Assembly (NCBI GenBank): GCA_947625985.1
Contig: CANQQF010000015.1
Location: 1 to 35,502, forward strand
Length of the DNA stretch: 35,502 bases
Source of the DNA: an uncultured Clostridia bacterium
GTDB lineage: Bacteria; Bacillota_A; Clostridia; TANB77; CAG-508
Reading direction: 5' to 3'
Below are positions 23,632 through 32,270 of this stretch, one piece after another. The translations under genes and the position numbers were made by a program. The notes under the pieces were generated by a model, which saw nothing but the letters and a program-made list of their open reading frames with translations, did not search any database and had not been told where the DNA came from. Numbering within the stretch: position 1 is the first letter of the stretch; each line of letters starts with the position of its first letter.

Positions 23632-24459
23632 TTGAAAATTACAGATATTAAAGAATTACAAGAAAAGGCAAGAATTGTAAGAAATGGAATAATAGATGAA
23701 GTATATTCTGCACAATCAGGACATCCAGGGGGATCTCTTTCAGTTGCAGATATTTTAACAGTTTTATATTTTAATGAAATGAATGTTGATGAAAAAAATC
23801 CAAAATGGGAAGATAGGGATAGATTAGTTTTATCTAAGGGACATTGTTCTCCAGCGTTATATAGTGTTTTAGCAAATAGAGGATTTTTTCCAATAGAAGA
23901 CTTAAAAACATTTAGGAATATAAATAGTTATTTACAAGGTCATCCGGATATGAAGAAGATTCCAGGAGTTGATATGACGACTGGTTCACTTGGACAAGGA
24001 TTATCAGCAGCTAATGGAATGGCTATTGCCGGAAAATTAGATAATAAAAATTATAGAGTATATTGTATTCTTGGGGATGGAGAAATAGAAGAAGGTCAAG
24101 TTTGGGAAGCTGCAATGACTTCAAATAAGTACAAACTTGATAATTTGTGTGTAATTGTAGATAACAACAATCTTCAAATAGATGGAAAGATTTCAGATGT
24201 TATGAGTCCATATCCAATAGATGAAAAATTCAAGGCTTTTGGATTTAAAATCATATGCATAGATGGCAATGATATTGAGGAAATTTTGTCAGCTTTTGAA
24301 GTTGCAAAAAATGTTAAAGGACAGCCAGTATGTATTATTGCTTCAACAATTAAAGGAAAGGGAGTATCATTTATGGAAGATCAAGCTGGATGGCATGGAA
24401 AAGCTCCAAATGAAGAGCAATATAATCAAGCAATAAAAGATTTAGGAGGTGCTAGATAA
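23632..24459 (+). CDS. Transketolase, N-terminal subunit
   Basis: Thiamine-diphosphate half of a split transketolase moving two-carbon units in the non-oxidative pentose phosphate pathway. SGHPGGSLSVADILTVLYF, LSKGHCSPALYSVL and the ThDP/metal motif GDGEIEEGQVWEAAM ... DNNNLQIDG are all present. Start: TTG at 23632 ten bases after AGGAG gives MKITDIKELQEKAR; an in-frame GTG at 23623 overlaps the Shine-Dalgarno. Length 275 residues, typical. Its TAA overlaps the ATG of the C-terminal subunit by one base (TAATG), so the two are translationally coupled. Confidence 0.94.
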   Translation: MKITDIKELQEKARIVRNGIIDEVYSAQSGHPGGSLSVADILTVLYFNEMNVDEKNPKWEDRDRLVLSKGHCSPALYSVLANRGFFPIEDLKTFRNINSYLQGHPDMKKIPGVDMTTGSLGQGLSAANGMAIAGKLDNKNYRVYCILGDGEIEEGQVWEAAMTSNKYKLDNLCVIVDNNNLQIDGKISDVMSPYPIDEKFKAFGFKIICIDGNDIEEILSAFEVAKNVKGQPVCIIASTIKGKGVSFMEDQAGWHGKAPNEEQYNQAIKDLGGAR

Positions 24460-25382
24460 TGAAAGAAGAAAAAATAGCAACTCGTCAAAGTTATGGAGAA
24501 GCTTTGGTAGAATTAGGAAAGAAAAATAAAAACATAATTGTTTTAGATGCAGATTTATCAGGTGCAACTAAAACAGATTTATTTGCAAAAGAATTTTCAG
24601 AAAGATTTTTAGATATAGGAATTGCTGAACAAGATATGATGGGAACAGCTGCAGGTTTATCAACTTGTAATAAAATTCCATATGTAAGTACATTTGCAAT
24701 GTTTGCAGCAGGAAGGTCATATGATCAAATAAGAAATAGTATATGTTATCCAAAGTTAAATGTAAAAATATGTGCAACTCATGCTGGTGTAACTGTTGGA
24801 GAAGACGGTGCGACACATCAAATGGTAGAGGATCTATCATTAATGAGAACATTACCAAATATGACAGTAATATCAACATCTGATGACATTCAAACTAAAT
24901 GGGCGGTTGAAGAAATTTCTAAAATTAATGGTCCAGTATATTTACGTTTAGGGAGACTTGCAACACCAGTAATATATGCTCAAGATGAAAAATTTGAAAT
25001 AGGGAAAGCAAAACAAATAGGAGAAGGAACAGATGCAACAGTATTTGCAACAGGAGTTTGTGTTTCAGAAGCAATAAAAGCACAAGAGAAATTAAAAGAA
25101 AAAGGAATTAATATTAGAGTTGTAGATGTTCATACAATAAAGCCAATAGATAAAGAAATGATAATAAAATGCGCTAAAGAAACTAAAAGACTAATTTCAG
25201 TTGAAGATCATAGTGTGATTGGTGGGCTTGGTACATCAATTTCAGAAGTTCTAATAGAAGAATATCCAACTAAATTAACAAAATTAGGAGTAAAGGACAC
25301 TTTTGGAAGGTCAGGTAAAGCAACCGAATTAATGGAATATTTTGGAATTACATCAGAGGCTATAATAAATGAATTAAGTTAA
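24459..25382 (+). CDS. Transketolase, C-terminal subunit
   Basis: Provides the pyrimidine-binding and C-terminal domains of the split enzyme. The pyrimidine domain has the catalytic-type Glu in FLDIGIAEQDMMGTAAGLS and the ATHAGVTVGEDGATHQMVED histidine motif. The C-terminal domain is recognisable by VVDVHTIKPIDKEMI and SVEDHSVIGGLGTSISEVL. 307 residues, as usual for this subunit. Overlaps the N-terminal subunit gene by one base. A deoxyxylulose-phosphate synthase split is not favoured because DXS is a single longer protein in most bacteria. Confidence 0.94.
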   Translation: MKEEKIATRQSYGEALVELGKKNKNIIVLDADLSGATKTDLFAKEFSERFLDIGIAEQDMMGTAAGLSTCNKIPYVSTFAMFAAGRSYDQIRNSICYPKLNVKICATHAGVTVGEDGATHQMVEDLSLMRTLPNMTVISTSDDIQTKWAVEEISKINGPVYLRLGRLATPVIYAQDEKFEIGKAKQIGEGTDATVFATGVCVSEAIKAQEKLKEKGINIRVVDVHTIKPIDKEMIIKCAKETKRLISVEDHSVIGGLGTSISEVLIEEYPTKLTKLGVKDTFGRSGKATELMEYFGITSEAIINELS

Positions 25383-25472
25383 TATAAATATATATAAATT
25401 TTCTACTCTATTCAATTATTTTAAAAGTTGCAAAAATGGTTACAATTTCTACTTTTTTTTGATAAAAAAGTA

Positions 25473-25501
25473 TTGCAAAAAATATCTTTTATTGATATGA
25501 T
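25473..25501 (+). promoter_or_regulatory. ftsEX promoter
   Basis: TTGCAA (25473-25478), 17 bp, TATGAT (25496-25501), 51 bp before the ftsE start. Confidence 0.65.
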
Positions 25502-25552
25502 ATGTAATGAAAAAATATAAAAATGGATTATTCTGTTTAAGGAGAAATCAAG

Positions 25553-26239
25553 ATGATCGAATTTAGGAATGTAAGCAAAAGATATGACACAGGAACAGTT
25601 GCTGTTCAAAGCGCTAATTTCATAATAGAAAAAGGCGAATTTGCTTTTCTAGTAGGAAGTTCAGGAAGTGGAAAATCAACACTTATTAAGTTGATACTAA
25701 AAGAAGAAGAACCTACATCTGGAAATATAATAATAAATGGAAAAGATACAACTTTTTTAAAACCTAAAAGAATACCGTTCTTACGTAGAAGCATGGGAGT
25801 GGTATTTCAGGATTTCCGTTTATTACCAGATAAAACAGTTTATGATAATGTCGCATATGCTATGTATATAGTAAGAGCAACGCCAAGACATATTAGAAGG
25901 CAAGTACCAATGGTTTTATCATTAGTAGGATTAAGTGGAAAAGCTAAAATGTATCCACATGAATTATCAGGAGGAGAGCAACAAAGAATTGCTTTAGCTA
26001 GAGCATTAGTAAATAATCCATCTATGTTAATAGCAGACGAGCCTACAGGAAACTTAGACCCAGAAACAGCATGGGATATAATGAATTTATTAAATGATAT
26101 AAATATGAGAGGAACAACAGTTGTTGTTGCTACTCATGCAAGGGATATTGTAGATGCAATGAAAAAACGTGTTATTCATATTAATAAAGGCGTAATAGTT
26201 AGAGATGATAAAAAAGGTGGGTATGACTTTGAAATATAA
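25553..26239 (+). CDS. ftsE: Cell-division ATP-binding protein FtsE
   Basis: ATPase of the FtsEX complex, which uses ATP binding to activate peptidoglycan hydrolases at the septum or side wall. Walker A GSSGSGKST (35-43), Q-loop VFQDFRLLPDKTVYDNV (the FRLL-type motif is typical of FtsE), signature LSGGEQQR, Walker B MLIADEPTGNLDPE and H-loop ATHARDIVD. 228 residues. ATG preceded by AAGGAG. Overlaps ftsX by 17 bp. The two following genes encode coiled-coil LytM proteins, the usual FtsX-regulated partners in Gram-positives. Confidence 0.96.
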   Translation: MIEFRNVSKRYDTGTVAVQSANFIIEKGEFAFLVGSSGSGKSTLIKLILKEEEPTSGNIIINGKDTTFLKPKRIPFLRRSMGVVFQDFRLLPDKTVYDNVAYAMYIVRATPRHIRRQVPMVLSLVGLSGKAKMYPHELSGGEQQRIALARALVNNPSMLIADEPTGNLDPETAWDIMNLLNDINMRGTTVVVATHARDIVDAMKKRVIHINKGVIVRDDKKGGYDFEI

Positions 26240-27128
26240 TAGATTAGGTTATTTAATTGGAGAAGGATTTTCCAATGTATTAAAAAATAAAAAATCAACT
26301 GGAGCATCAATGGTGATAATGTGTGCAACAATGATAATATTTGGTGTTTTCCTAGCTATAGGACAAAATATAAATCATTTTGTTGAAAAGATTGAAAAAG
26401 ACCAAGGAATACAAGTATTTGTTAATAGAGATGCAACAGATGAACAGATTCAACAAGTAAAATCTGACCTTAATAAGATTAGTGGAATAAGTAAAATAGA
26501 ATACAGATCAAAAGAGGACGCACTTAATCAAATGAAAGAGATGTTAGATGAAAAACAGCAGTTATTAGCAGGATACGAAGAAGATAATTTCTTTCCAGCA
26601 TCTTATATTGTAAAATTTACTGATTTATCATTGAGTTCACAAATTCAAGAACAAATAAGTAAAATAAATAATGTTGAAAGTATTCAAAGTAGTGATAAGA
26701 CTTCAGAAATGTTGGTAAAACTAGCAAATGGTGTAAAAATAGTAACAGGAGCAATATTAGTACTATTAGTATTAATTTCTGTATTTATTATTTCAAATAC
26801 TATAAAACTAACAGTTCATGCCAGAAGAAAAGAAATATCTATAATGAAGTATGTTGGAGCAACCAATAGTTTTATTAGGTGGCCATTTATAGTAGAAGGT
26901 ATGTTAATAGGAATTTTTGCCAGTATTGTTTCAATGGGTATAATTGGAATAGCATATACAGAAATTGCAAAACATTTGGTTGAAACAACATTTATGCAAA
27001 ACATGAATATGAGTTTAGTAACATTTTCAGAAATGTTTAGCTCAATAATTATAGTTTATATGATATTAGGAATTGGAATAGGTGTATTGGGAAGTGTTAT
27101 TTCTATGAGAAAATACTTAAAAGTATAA
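26223..27128 (+). CDS. ftsX: Cell-division membrane protein FtsX
   Basis: Type VII-like ABC permease. N-terminal cytoplasmic piece YNRLGYLIGEGFSNVLKNK, TM1 (about 25-45), a large extracellular loop (about 46-165, the part that contacts the hydrolase in pneumococcal FtsX), and three more helices in a FtsX/MacB fold (HARRKEISIMKYVGATNSFI between TM2 and TM3). 301 residues. Start: ATG at 26223 with AAAGGTGG just upstream inside ftsE; the longer in-frame start at 26205 lacks this. Coupled to ftsE by overlap. Confidence 0.95.
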   Translation: MTLKYNRLGYLIGEGFSNVLKNKKSTGASMVIMCATMIIFGVFLAIGQNINHFVEKIEKDQGIQVFVNRDATDEQIQQVKSDLNKISGISKIEYRSKEDALNQMKEMLDEKQQLLAGYEEDNFFPASYIVKFTDLSLSSQIQEQISKINNVESIQSSDKTSEMLVKLANGVKIVTGAILVLLVLISVFIISNTIKLTVHARRKEISIMKYVGATNSFIRWPFIVEGMLIGIFASIVSMGIIGIAYTEIAKHLVETTFMQNMNMSLVTFSEMFSSIIIVYMILGIGIGVLGSVISMRKYLKV

Positions 27129-27148
27129 AAGTAAATAGAAAGAGGTAA

Positions 27149-28327
27149 ATGAAATTGCGTAAAGTTTTATGTGGATTTTTATCTTTTATAATTTGTACTC
27201 TGAGTATTGTTTCTTATGCAGAACAGACAAATTTACAGCAAGAACAGGAGAACTTGAAGGACCAAATTCAAAAATCTAATGAAGATTTAACAGATGTTAA
27301 AGATGAATTGAGCGATAATTTAATAGAAGTACAAAAACTTGATGAAAGAATTTCAAAATCTCAGGAAGAGGTAAATAATTTAGATTCTCAAATATCAGAG
27401 TTACAAACATATGTTGATCAAGTGTCATATGAATTAGAGAATGCAGAGTCAAAATTTGAAGAACAAAAAGTAGTTTTAGAAGATAGACTTATTGCTATGT
27501 ATGAAGCAGGGGAAACTAGATATTTAGATGTGATATTATCATCTAAAAATATCACAGAGTTTTTATCAAATTATTATTTAGTAACACAAATGGCAGAAAA
27601 TGACAAGGCTCTTTTAGATGAAATGGCAGAGCGTAAGGAAAATATAAACTCAGTAAAGCAAGAACTGCAAACCAAACAAGAAGAACTAGCATCAGTAAAG
27701 CAAACACAAAATAAAACAGCAAAAATATTAGAAAATGTCAAAAAACTCAAAGAAAATTATACGGCTCAGCTATCAGCACAAGAAAGAGAGATACAAGCAC
27801 AAATTGATCAATACAATCAAAGATTCCAAGAAATAAACACACAAATCTTACAATTAGCACAAAATGGTATAGATTCTAAGTATATTGGAGGGGAGCTTGC
27901 ATGGCCAGTACCTGGATATACATCAATAACATCAAAATATGGAATGCGTACACATCCAATAACTGGAGTATATAAATTACATACAGGTGCAGATATAGGA
28001 GCACCAGCAGGAGCAAATTTTATAGCAGCAAATGATGGATTAGTAGTAAAGGCTGAATATAATTCAGCTTATGGAAATATGGTAATTATAGATCATGGCG
28101 GAGGAATTTCTACATTATATGCTCACGGATCAGAAATATTAGTTCATGCAGGTGAATATGTAAGAAGGGAACAACCAATATTAAAAGTTGGTTCAACAGG
28201 TTACTCAACTGGGCCACATGCACATTTTGAAGTGAGAATAAATGGAGTTGTAACAGATCCAATGCCATATATTACAAATGGATTAGTACCTGGAAATGAG
28301 AATGCAAACAATAATACAAATGAATGA
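27149..28327 (+). CDS. Secreted coiled-coil LytM (M23) endopeptidase, PcsB/EnvC-like organisation
   Basis: A signal peptide (about 1-24, ending SYAEQ) is followed by a long coiled coil (about 25-245), then a LytM domain. Zinc ligands are all present: His278 and Asp282 (HTGADIG) and the HxH pair His357/His359 (GPHAHFEV). It is therefore likely an active peptidoglycan endopeptidase, unlike E. coli EnvC, which is degenerate. The coiled coil contains a short break with AMYEAGETRYLDVILSSKN, a segment also present in the next gene. Twenty bp behind ftsX, which strongly suggests FtsEX control. ATG preceded by AAAGAGG. 392 residues. Confidence 0.92.
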   Translation: MKLRKVLCGFLSFIICTLSIVSYAEQTNLQQEQENLKDQIQKSNEDLTDVKDELSDNLIEVQKLDERISKSQEEVNNLDSQISELQTYVDQVSYELENAESKFEEQKVVLEDRLIAMYEAGETRYLDVILSSKNITEFLSNYYLVTQMAENDKALLDEMAERKENINSVKQELQTKQEELASVKQTQNKTAKILENVKKLKENYTAQLSAQEREIQAQIDQYNQRFQEINTQILQLAQNGIDSKYIGGELAWPVPGYTSITSKYGMRTHPITGVYKLHTGADIGAPAGANFIAANDGLVVKAEYNSAYGNMVIIDHGGGISTLYAHGSEILVHAGEYVRREQPILKVGSTGYSTGPHAHFEVRINGVVTDPMPYITNGLVPGNENANNNTNE

Positions 28328-28389
28328 TAATAGTTAAAATCTAAGAATTAAAATAAATGCGGGAATGTAAATTATAGGAGGAAAAACTT

Positions 28390-29610
28390 ATGAAAAATTT
28401 AGTTGTAAAAATTATAGGGCTTGTGGTTATACTTATTATATTAGTGAATAATATAGTAATAGCTGCTTCATCAAAAAGTGAATTGGAACAACAAAAGAAT
28501 TCTACAAACCAAAAAATTAACGAAACTAAAGAAGAGTTACAGCAAGTTCAATCAGAAAAATCTGAAACTATGCATCAAGTTGAAGATATTTCTAACCAAA
28601 TTTCAGATTATCAAAATCAGATAAATGAATTAGATTCAAAAATAGATGAGTTAAATTCAAAAATAACAGAAGCTGAAAATAATTTAAAACAAGCTGAAGA
28701 CAACTATAAAGACCAAGAAAAATTATTAAAAGAAAGATTAATTGCATCATATGAAGCAGGAACTACTACATACTTAGATGTTATATTATCATCTAAAAGC
28801 TTAACTGACTTTATTTCGAACTATTATCTTGTAAACGAAATAGCAACAAATGACAAGAAGTTGTTAGAGAGCATTCAAGAACAAAAGAATAAAATAGAAT
28901 CTGCAAAAAATACATTAGAAGAAAGTAAAAAAGAATTAAATACTTCAAAAGCAAGTAAACAAAATATAACAAATAAACTTGAGGTTACTAAAAAAGAAAA
29001 GAATCAATATGTTGATAAATTATCAGGTGATGAAAAACAATTACAAGCAGAAATAGATGAATTACAAGCACATGAAAGTAGTATTAGTAGCAAAATTAAA
29101 AAAATGCAAGAAGAATATGATAGACAATTAGCAGCATCTAGAAATCAAAAAGCGCCATCAGGAAGTTCCTCAGGAGGTTCAACAGGAGGTTCTTTAAGTG
29201 GTGGAGGATCAAGTTCATATGGCTTTGGTTGGCCAGTAGCAAATCCTAGCATAGGAACAGCATATGGAGAACCAGGAAAGTGGTGGAGTTTAGGTTATCA
29301 TACAGGACTTGATTTTAGGGCTTCTACAGGTACACCAGTTTATTCTGTTGGTGATGGTCAAGTTGTTGATGTGGGACATACAGGTGCATATGGAAATTCT
29401 GTTACTATCTACCATGGAGGAAATATATTTAGTTTATATGCACATGCTTCAAGCGTACAGGTAAGTATAGGGCAAAGAGTATCTAAAGGTCAACAAATAA
29501 TGTTATCTGGAGCAACAGGTAATGTATCAGGACCACATTTACATTTTGAAATTAGAACACCAGAAAATAGTTATTATAAATGTGTAAATCCTAGGCCATA
29601 TTTGCCATGA
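28390..29610 (+). CDS. Second secreted coiled-coil LytM (M23) endopeptidase
   Basis: Paralogue of the preceding gene with the same plan: signal peptide (about 1-27), coiled coil (about 28-255), then a Gly/Ser-rich flexible linker (about 258-285) lacking in the first copy, and a LytM domain with intact zinc ligands His304, Asp308 and His383/His385. The segment ASYEAGTTTYLDVILSSKS, followed by SNYYLV, matches the first copy almost residue for residue although the coils around it have diverged. This suggests a shared contact, plausibly with FtsX. ATG preceded by AGGAGG. 406 residues. Confidence 0.92.
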   Translation: MKNLVVKIIGLVVILIILVNNIVIAASSKSELEQQKNSTNQKINETKEELQQVQSEKSETMHQVEDISNQISDYQNQINELDSKIDELNSKITEAENNLKQAEDNYKDQEKLLKERLIASYEAGTTTYLDVILSSKSLTDFISNYYLVNEIATNDKKLLESIQEQKNKIESAKNTLEESKKELNTSKASKQNITNKLEVTKKEKNQYVDKLSGDEKQLQAEIDELQAHESSISSKIKKMQEEYDRQLAASRNQKAPSGSSSGGSTGGSLSGGGSSSYGFGWPVANPSIGTAYGEPGKWWSLGYHTGLDFRASTGTPVYSVGDGQVVDVGHTGAYGNSVTIYHGGNIFSLYAHASSVQVSIGQRVSKGQQIMLSGATGNVSGPHLHFEIRTPENSYYKCVNPRPYLP

Positions 29611-29630
29611 TGTATAAAAGGTCTAGCATC

Positions 29631-29674
29631 GAAAGGAGGAGTTGTTAGTTTCATACTAACATAAACAATAAATG
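29631..29674 (+). promoter_or_regulatory. Split ribosome binding site: Shine-Dalgarno, hairpin, start codon
   Basis: GAAAGGAGGAG (29631-29641) lies 32 nt from the only sensible ATG (29672). Between them a 7-bp hairpin, TGTTAGT (29643-29649) with ACTAACA (29655-29661), would shorten the effective spacing to about 13 nt if folded. Confidence 0.5.
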
Positions 29675-30934
29675 AAAGAGGACAATACAAGTAGAGGTTA
29701 TAAAGTAATAAGAGAAGAATCCAAAGGTAATAGAGTTTATAGAATGATAATGATTATAGCTCTAACTGTTTTCATAACCTTTATAGCTACAACAATAGGA
29801 ATGTATACATATTTTGCAAAACATAATGACGAAGTTTTAAGTTTGAAAACACTAATTTCAGAAGAAGATGATGCAGAATCAATAGCTGAAACATTAACTG
29901 AATATAGAAAATTAATTGATAAATATTATCTTTCTGATGTAGATGAATCAAAACTTAAAGAAGGAGCAATAAGAGGATATATTGAAGGATTAGATGATCA
30001 ATATACAGAATATATTTCAAAATCAGAAATGGAAGAATATAAAGAAGATTTATCTGGTGAATTTGTTGGAATAGGAATTTATATGATACAAGATAATGAT
30101 ATAGGTAAGGTAAGAGTTTTAGCTCCTATAAAAGGTGGACCAGCTGAAAAAGCAGGAGTTCTTGCGGGTGATATTATAAAATCTTTAAATGGAGTTGAAT
30201 ATTCAGCAGATCAGTTTAATGAAGTTGCAGATAACATGAAGGGAGAAGAAGGTTCAGAAGTTACTTTAGAAGTAGTAAGAAATGAACAAACGCTATCATT
30301 TAATATAAAAAGAGAAAATGTAAAAGTAAATCCAGTTGAAAGTGAAGTTATTGAAGATAATATAGGTTACATTACATTTTCATCATTTGACAAAACAACA
30401 GCAGAAGATTTTAAAGCCAAATATGAAGAATTAAAAGAAAAAAATATACAATCTTTAATAATAGATATTAGAAATAATGGTGGAGGAATAGTAGATCAGG
30501 CTGAACAAATAGCAGGGTATATTTTAGATAAAGGATCTACAATATTATATGAAGTTAACAAGGACAAAGAAGAAGAAGAGGTAAAAACAGAAGAAGACCC
30601 TATAATAAATATACCAGTAGTTTTATTAGTTAATGAAAATTCAGCAAGTGCATCAGAAATTTTGGCTAGTGCATTGAAAGATTATGAAAAAGCTAAAATT
30701 GTAGGTACAACAACTTATGGAAAGGGGATAATACAACTATTATTATCACTTCCAGATGGTAGTGGATTAAAAATAACAAGTGAAGAATATTTAACGCCTA
30801 AAAAGAACAAAATAAACAAAGTTGGAGTTGAACCGAATGAAGTTGTTAAGCTTCCAGATGATATAGAAAATAAATTAATTGTAGAAAGAGATAAAGATAC
30901 ACAATTACAAAAGGCAATAGAATTATTAAAATAA
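29672..30934 (+). CDS. Membrane-anchored S41 C-terminal processing peptidase (CtpA/CtpB-like)
   Basis: One N-terminal helix (about 25-50) anchors an external protease. A short helical segment follows, then a PDZ domain (about 115-215; GEFVGIGIYM and KGGPAEKAGVLAGDII are typical). The S41 core has the Ser-Lys dyad: SASASE (324-329, Ser326 by spacing) and Lys351 in TYGKGIIQ, 25 residues apart as in Bacillus CtpB. Such proteases degrade or process exported proteins, including cell-wall hydrolases and their regulators in several bacteria, which fits its place behind two LytM proteins. 420 residues. The start codon has an unusual Shine-Dalgarno arrangement. Confidence 0.92.
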   Translation: MKEDNTSRGYKVIREESKGNRVYRMIMIIALTVFITFIATTIGMYTYFAKHNDEVLSLKTLISEEDDAESIAETLTEYRKLIDKYYLSDVDESKLKEGAIRGYIEGLDDQYTEYISKSEMEEYKEDLSGEFVGIGIYMIQDNDIGKVRVLAPIKGGPAEKAGVLAGDIIKSLNGVEYSADQFNEVADNMKGEEGSEVTLEVVRNEQTLSFNIKRENVKVNPVESEVIEDNIGYITFSSFDKTTAEDFKAKYEELKEKNIQSLIIDIRNNGGGIVDQAEQIAGYILDKGSTILYEVNKDKEEEEVKTEEDPIINIPVVLLVNENSASASEILASALKDYEKAKIVGTTTYGKGIIQLLLSLPDGSGLKITSEEYLTPKKNKINKVGVEPNEVVKLPDDIENKLIVERDKDTQLQKAIELLK

Positions 30935-30946
30935 AAGGAGTATATT

Positions 30947-31540
30947 ATGAATTTACCCAATAAGTTAACTATAATTAGAATAATTTTAGTACCAATAATG
31001 GTAATTATTCCATTTTTAAATATACAAGGAGATTTATGGGGAATACCATATACGTATATAGTTGTAGATTTAGTGTTTATAATAGCTTCTATAACAGATA
31101 AACTAGATGGAAGTATTGCTAGAAGTAAAGATTTAGTAACTACATTTGGAAAATTTTTAGATCCAATTGCAGATAAAATATTAGTTTTGGCAGCATTTGT
31201 AATGTTAGTAGAAGCAGGAAGGTTACCTGCTTGGATTCCTATAATTGTTCTTGCAAGAGAGTTTATTGTATCAGGATATCGCTTAGTATCTGTTGAAAAG
31301 GGTGGTAAAGTAATAGCAGCATCAATTTGGGGAAAATTAAAAACTACAACACAGATGATAGCAATAATATTGGCATTTGTAGATACACATGTATTCTGTG
31401 AATGTTTCAGGGGTACATTAGAAGGATTCCCTTATGTACTTAATTTAATAGTTTCTATTATGATGATAGTTCAAACTATAGCAACAATTTTCTCAGGAGT
31501 TGATTACTTAAAAGGCGGAAAAGATTTAATTAAAGATTAA
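30947..31540 (+). CDS. pgsA: CDP-diacylglycerol-glycerol-3-phosphate 3-phosphatidyltransferase
   Basis: Makes phosphatidylglycerol phosphate, the precursor of phosphatidylglycerol. The complete CDP-alcohol phosphatidyltransferase motif is present: Asp51, Asp54-Gly55, Ala58-Arg59, Gly68, Asp72 and Asp76, in a segment reading DKLDGSIARSKD then FGKFLDPIADK. Several membrane helices fill the rest. N-terminus NLPNKLTIIRIILVPIM is the PgsA hallmark. 197 residues. AAAGGAG precedes the ATG, 12 bp after the protease gene. Phosphatidylglycerol also supplies glycerol phosphate for lipoteichoic acid in Gram-positives. Confidence 0.94.
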   Translation: MNLPNKLTIIRIILVPIMVIIPFLNIQGDLWGIPYTYIVVDLVFIIASITDKLDGSIARSKDLVTTFGKFLDPIADKILVLAAFVMLVEAGRLPAWIPIIVLAREFIVSGYRLVSVEKGGKVIAASIWGKLKTTTQMIAIILAFVDTHVFCECFRGTLEGFPYVLNLIVSIMMIVQTIATIFSGVDYLKGGKDLIKD

Positions 31541-31543
31541 AAC

Positions 31544-31572
31544 TTGACAAATTTGTAAATCTGCCTTAAGAT
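31544..31572 (+). promoter_or_regulatory. greA promoter
   Basis: TTGACA (31544-31549), 17 bp, TAAGAT (31567-31572), right after the pgsA stop. Confidence 0.75.
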
Positions 31573-31608
31573 AAAGACTATCGAGAAACAAGGAAAGGAT
31601 GAAATATT

Positions 31609-32085
31609 ATGGAAGAAAAAGAAGTTATACTTACTCAAGAAGGGTACAATAAATTAGAAGAAGAGTTAAATCATTTAAAAACAGAAGTTAGAGCTGAAAT
31701 AGCTGAAAGAATAAAAATTGCTTTAGGTTATGGAGACTTATCTGAAAATTCAGAATATGACGAAGCTAAAAATGCTCAAGCTGAAAATGAAAATAAAATA
31801 GCAGAATTAGAGAATAAGTTGAGATATGCTAAAATTATAGATGAGAAAGCAATTGATACTGAAACAGTTCAAATAGGAAATACTGTAAAAGTATTAGATA
31901 AAGAATTTGATGAAAAAGTAGAATATACTATAGTTGGTTCTACAGAAGTAAATCTTGCTGAAAATAAAATATCAAATGAATCACCACTTGGAAGAGCTTT
32001 ATTGGGTGCAAGAAGAAATCAAGTTGTTGAAGTCGATGCACCAGCAGGAAAATTAAAATATAAGATTCTATCTATTACTAAATAA
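31609..32085 (+). CDS. greA: Transcription elongation factor GreA
   Basis: Rescues backtracked RNA polymerase by stimulating RNA cleavage. The N-terminal coiled coil (about 1-75) carries the acidic tip [13 protein letters not shown], with the Asp/Glu residues that reach the polymerase active site. The C-terminal FKBP-like domain ends [23 protein letters not shown]. 158 residues, standard. ATG preceded by AAGGA; own promoter. Followed by an unusual long terminator. Confidence 0.96.
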   Translation: MEEKEVILTQEGYNKLEEELNHLKTEVRAEIAERIKIALGYGDLSENSEYDEAKNAQAENENKIAELENKLRYAKIIDEKAIDTETVQIGNTVKVLDKEFDEKVEYTIVGSTEVNLAENKISNESPLGRALLGARRNQVVEVDAPAGKLKYKILSITK

Positions 32086-32091
32086 ACAACG

Positions 32092-32212
32092 AAAAAAGCA
32101 ACTAAATTTTTATATACTGCGCAGTTTGGAGCTATCTTTGATAGTGTGACAGCAAGAATAAAAAAGCAACTAAATTTTTATATACTGCGCAGTTTGGAGC
32201 TATCTTTGATAG
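32092..32212 (+). repeat. 68-bp-spaced direct repeat of a terminator left arm and loop
   Basis: 53 identical bases at 32092-32144 and 32160-32212, offset 68 bp. Each copy contains the left arm of the long terminator, the palindrome CTGCGCAG and a GCTATC-type stem. After the identical part the copies diverge by a small indel and then share GACAGCAA. Confidence 0.88.
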
Positions 32213-32249
32213 CGACAGCAAAGTATATAAAAATTTAGTTGCTTTTTTT
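32160..32249. terminator. Very long bidirectional terminator between greA and deoD
   Basis: Left arm 32160-32186 and right arm 32222-32248 are perfect reverse complements over 27 bp, with an A-run at one end and a T-run (to 32249) at the other. The 35-nt loop holds CTGCGCAG and a GCTATC-TTT-GATAGC hairpin (32199-32213). The first repeat copy (32092-32118) can pair with the same right arm instead. Confidence 0.85.
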
Positions 32250-32270
32250 AATAGTTACTTTTTTTATTAA

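Noticed and set aside
32092..32249. Insertion sequence or CRISPR repeat
   Set aside because: Only two copies without spacer-repeat pattern, no transposase and no target-site duplication; it fits a terminator with a duplicated arm better.
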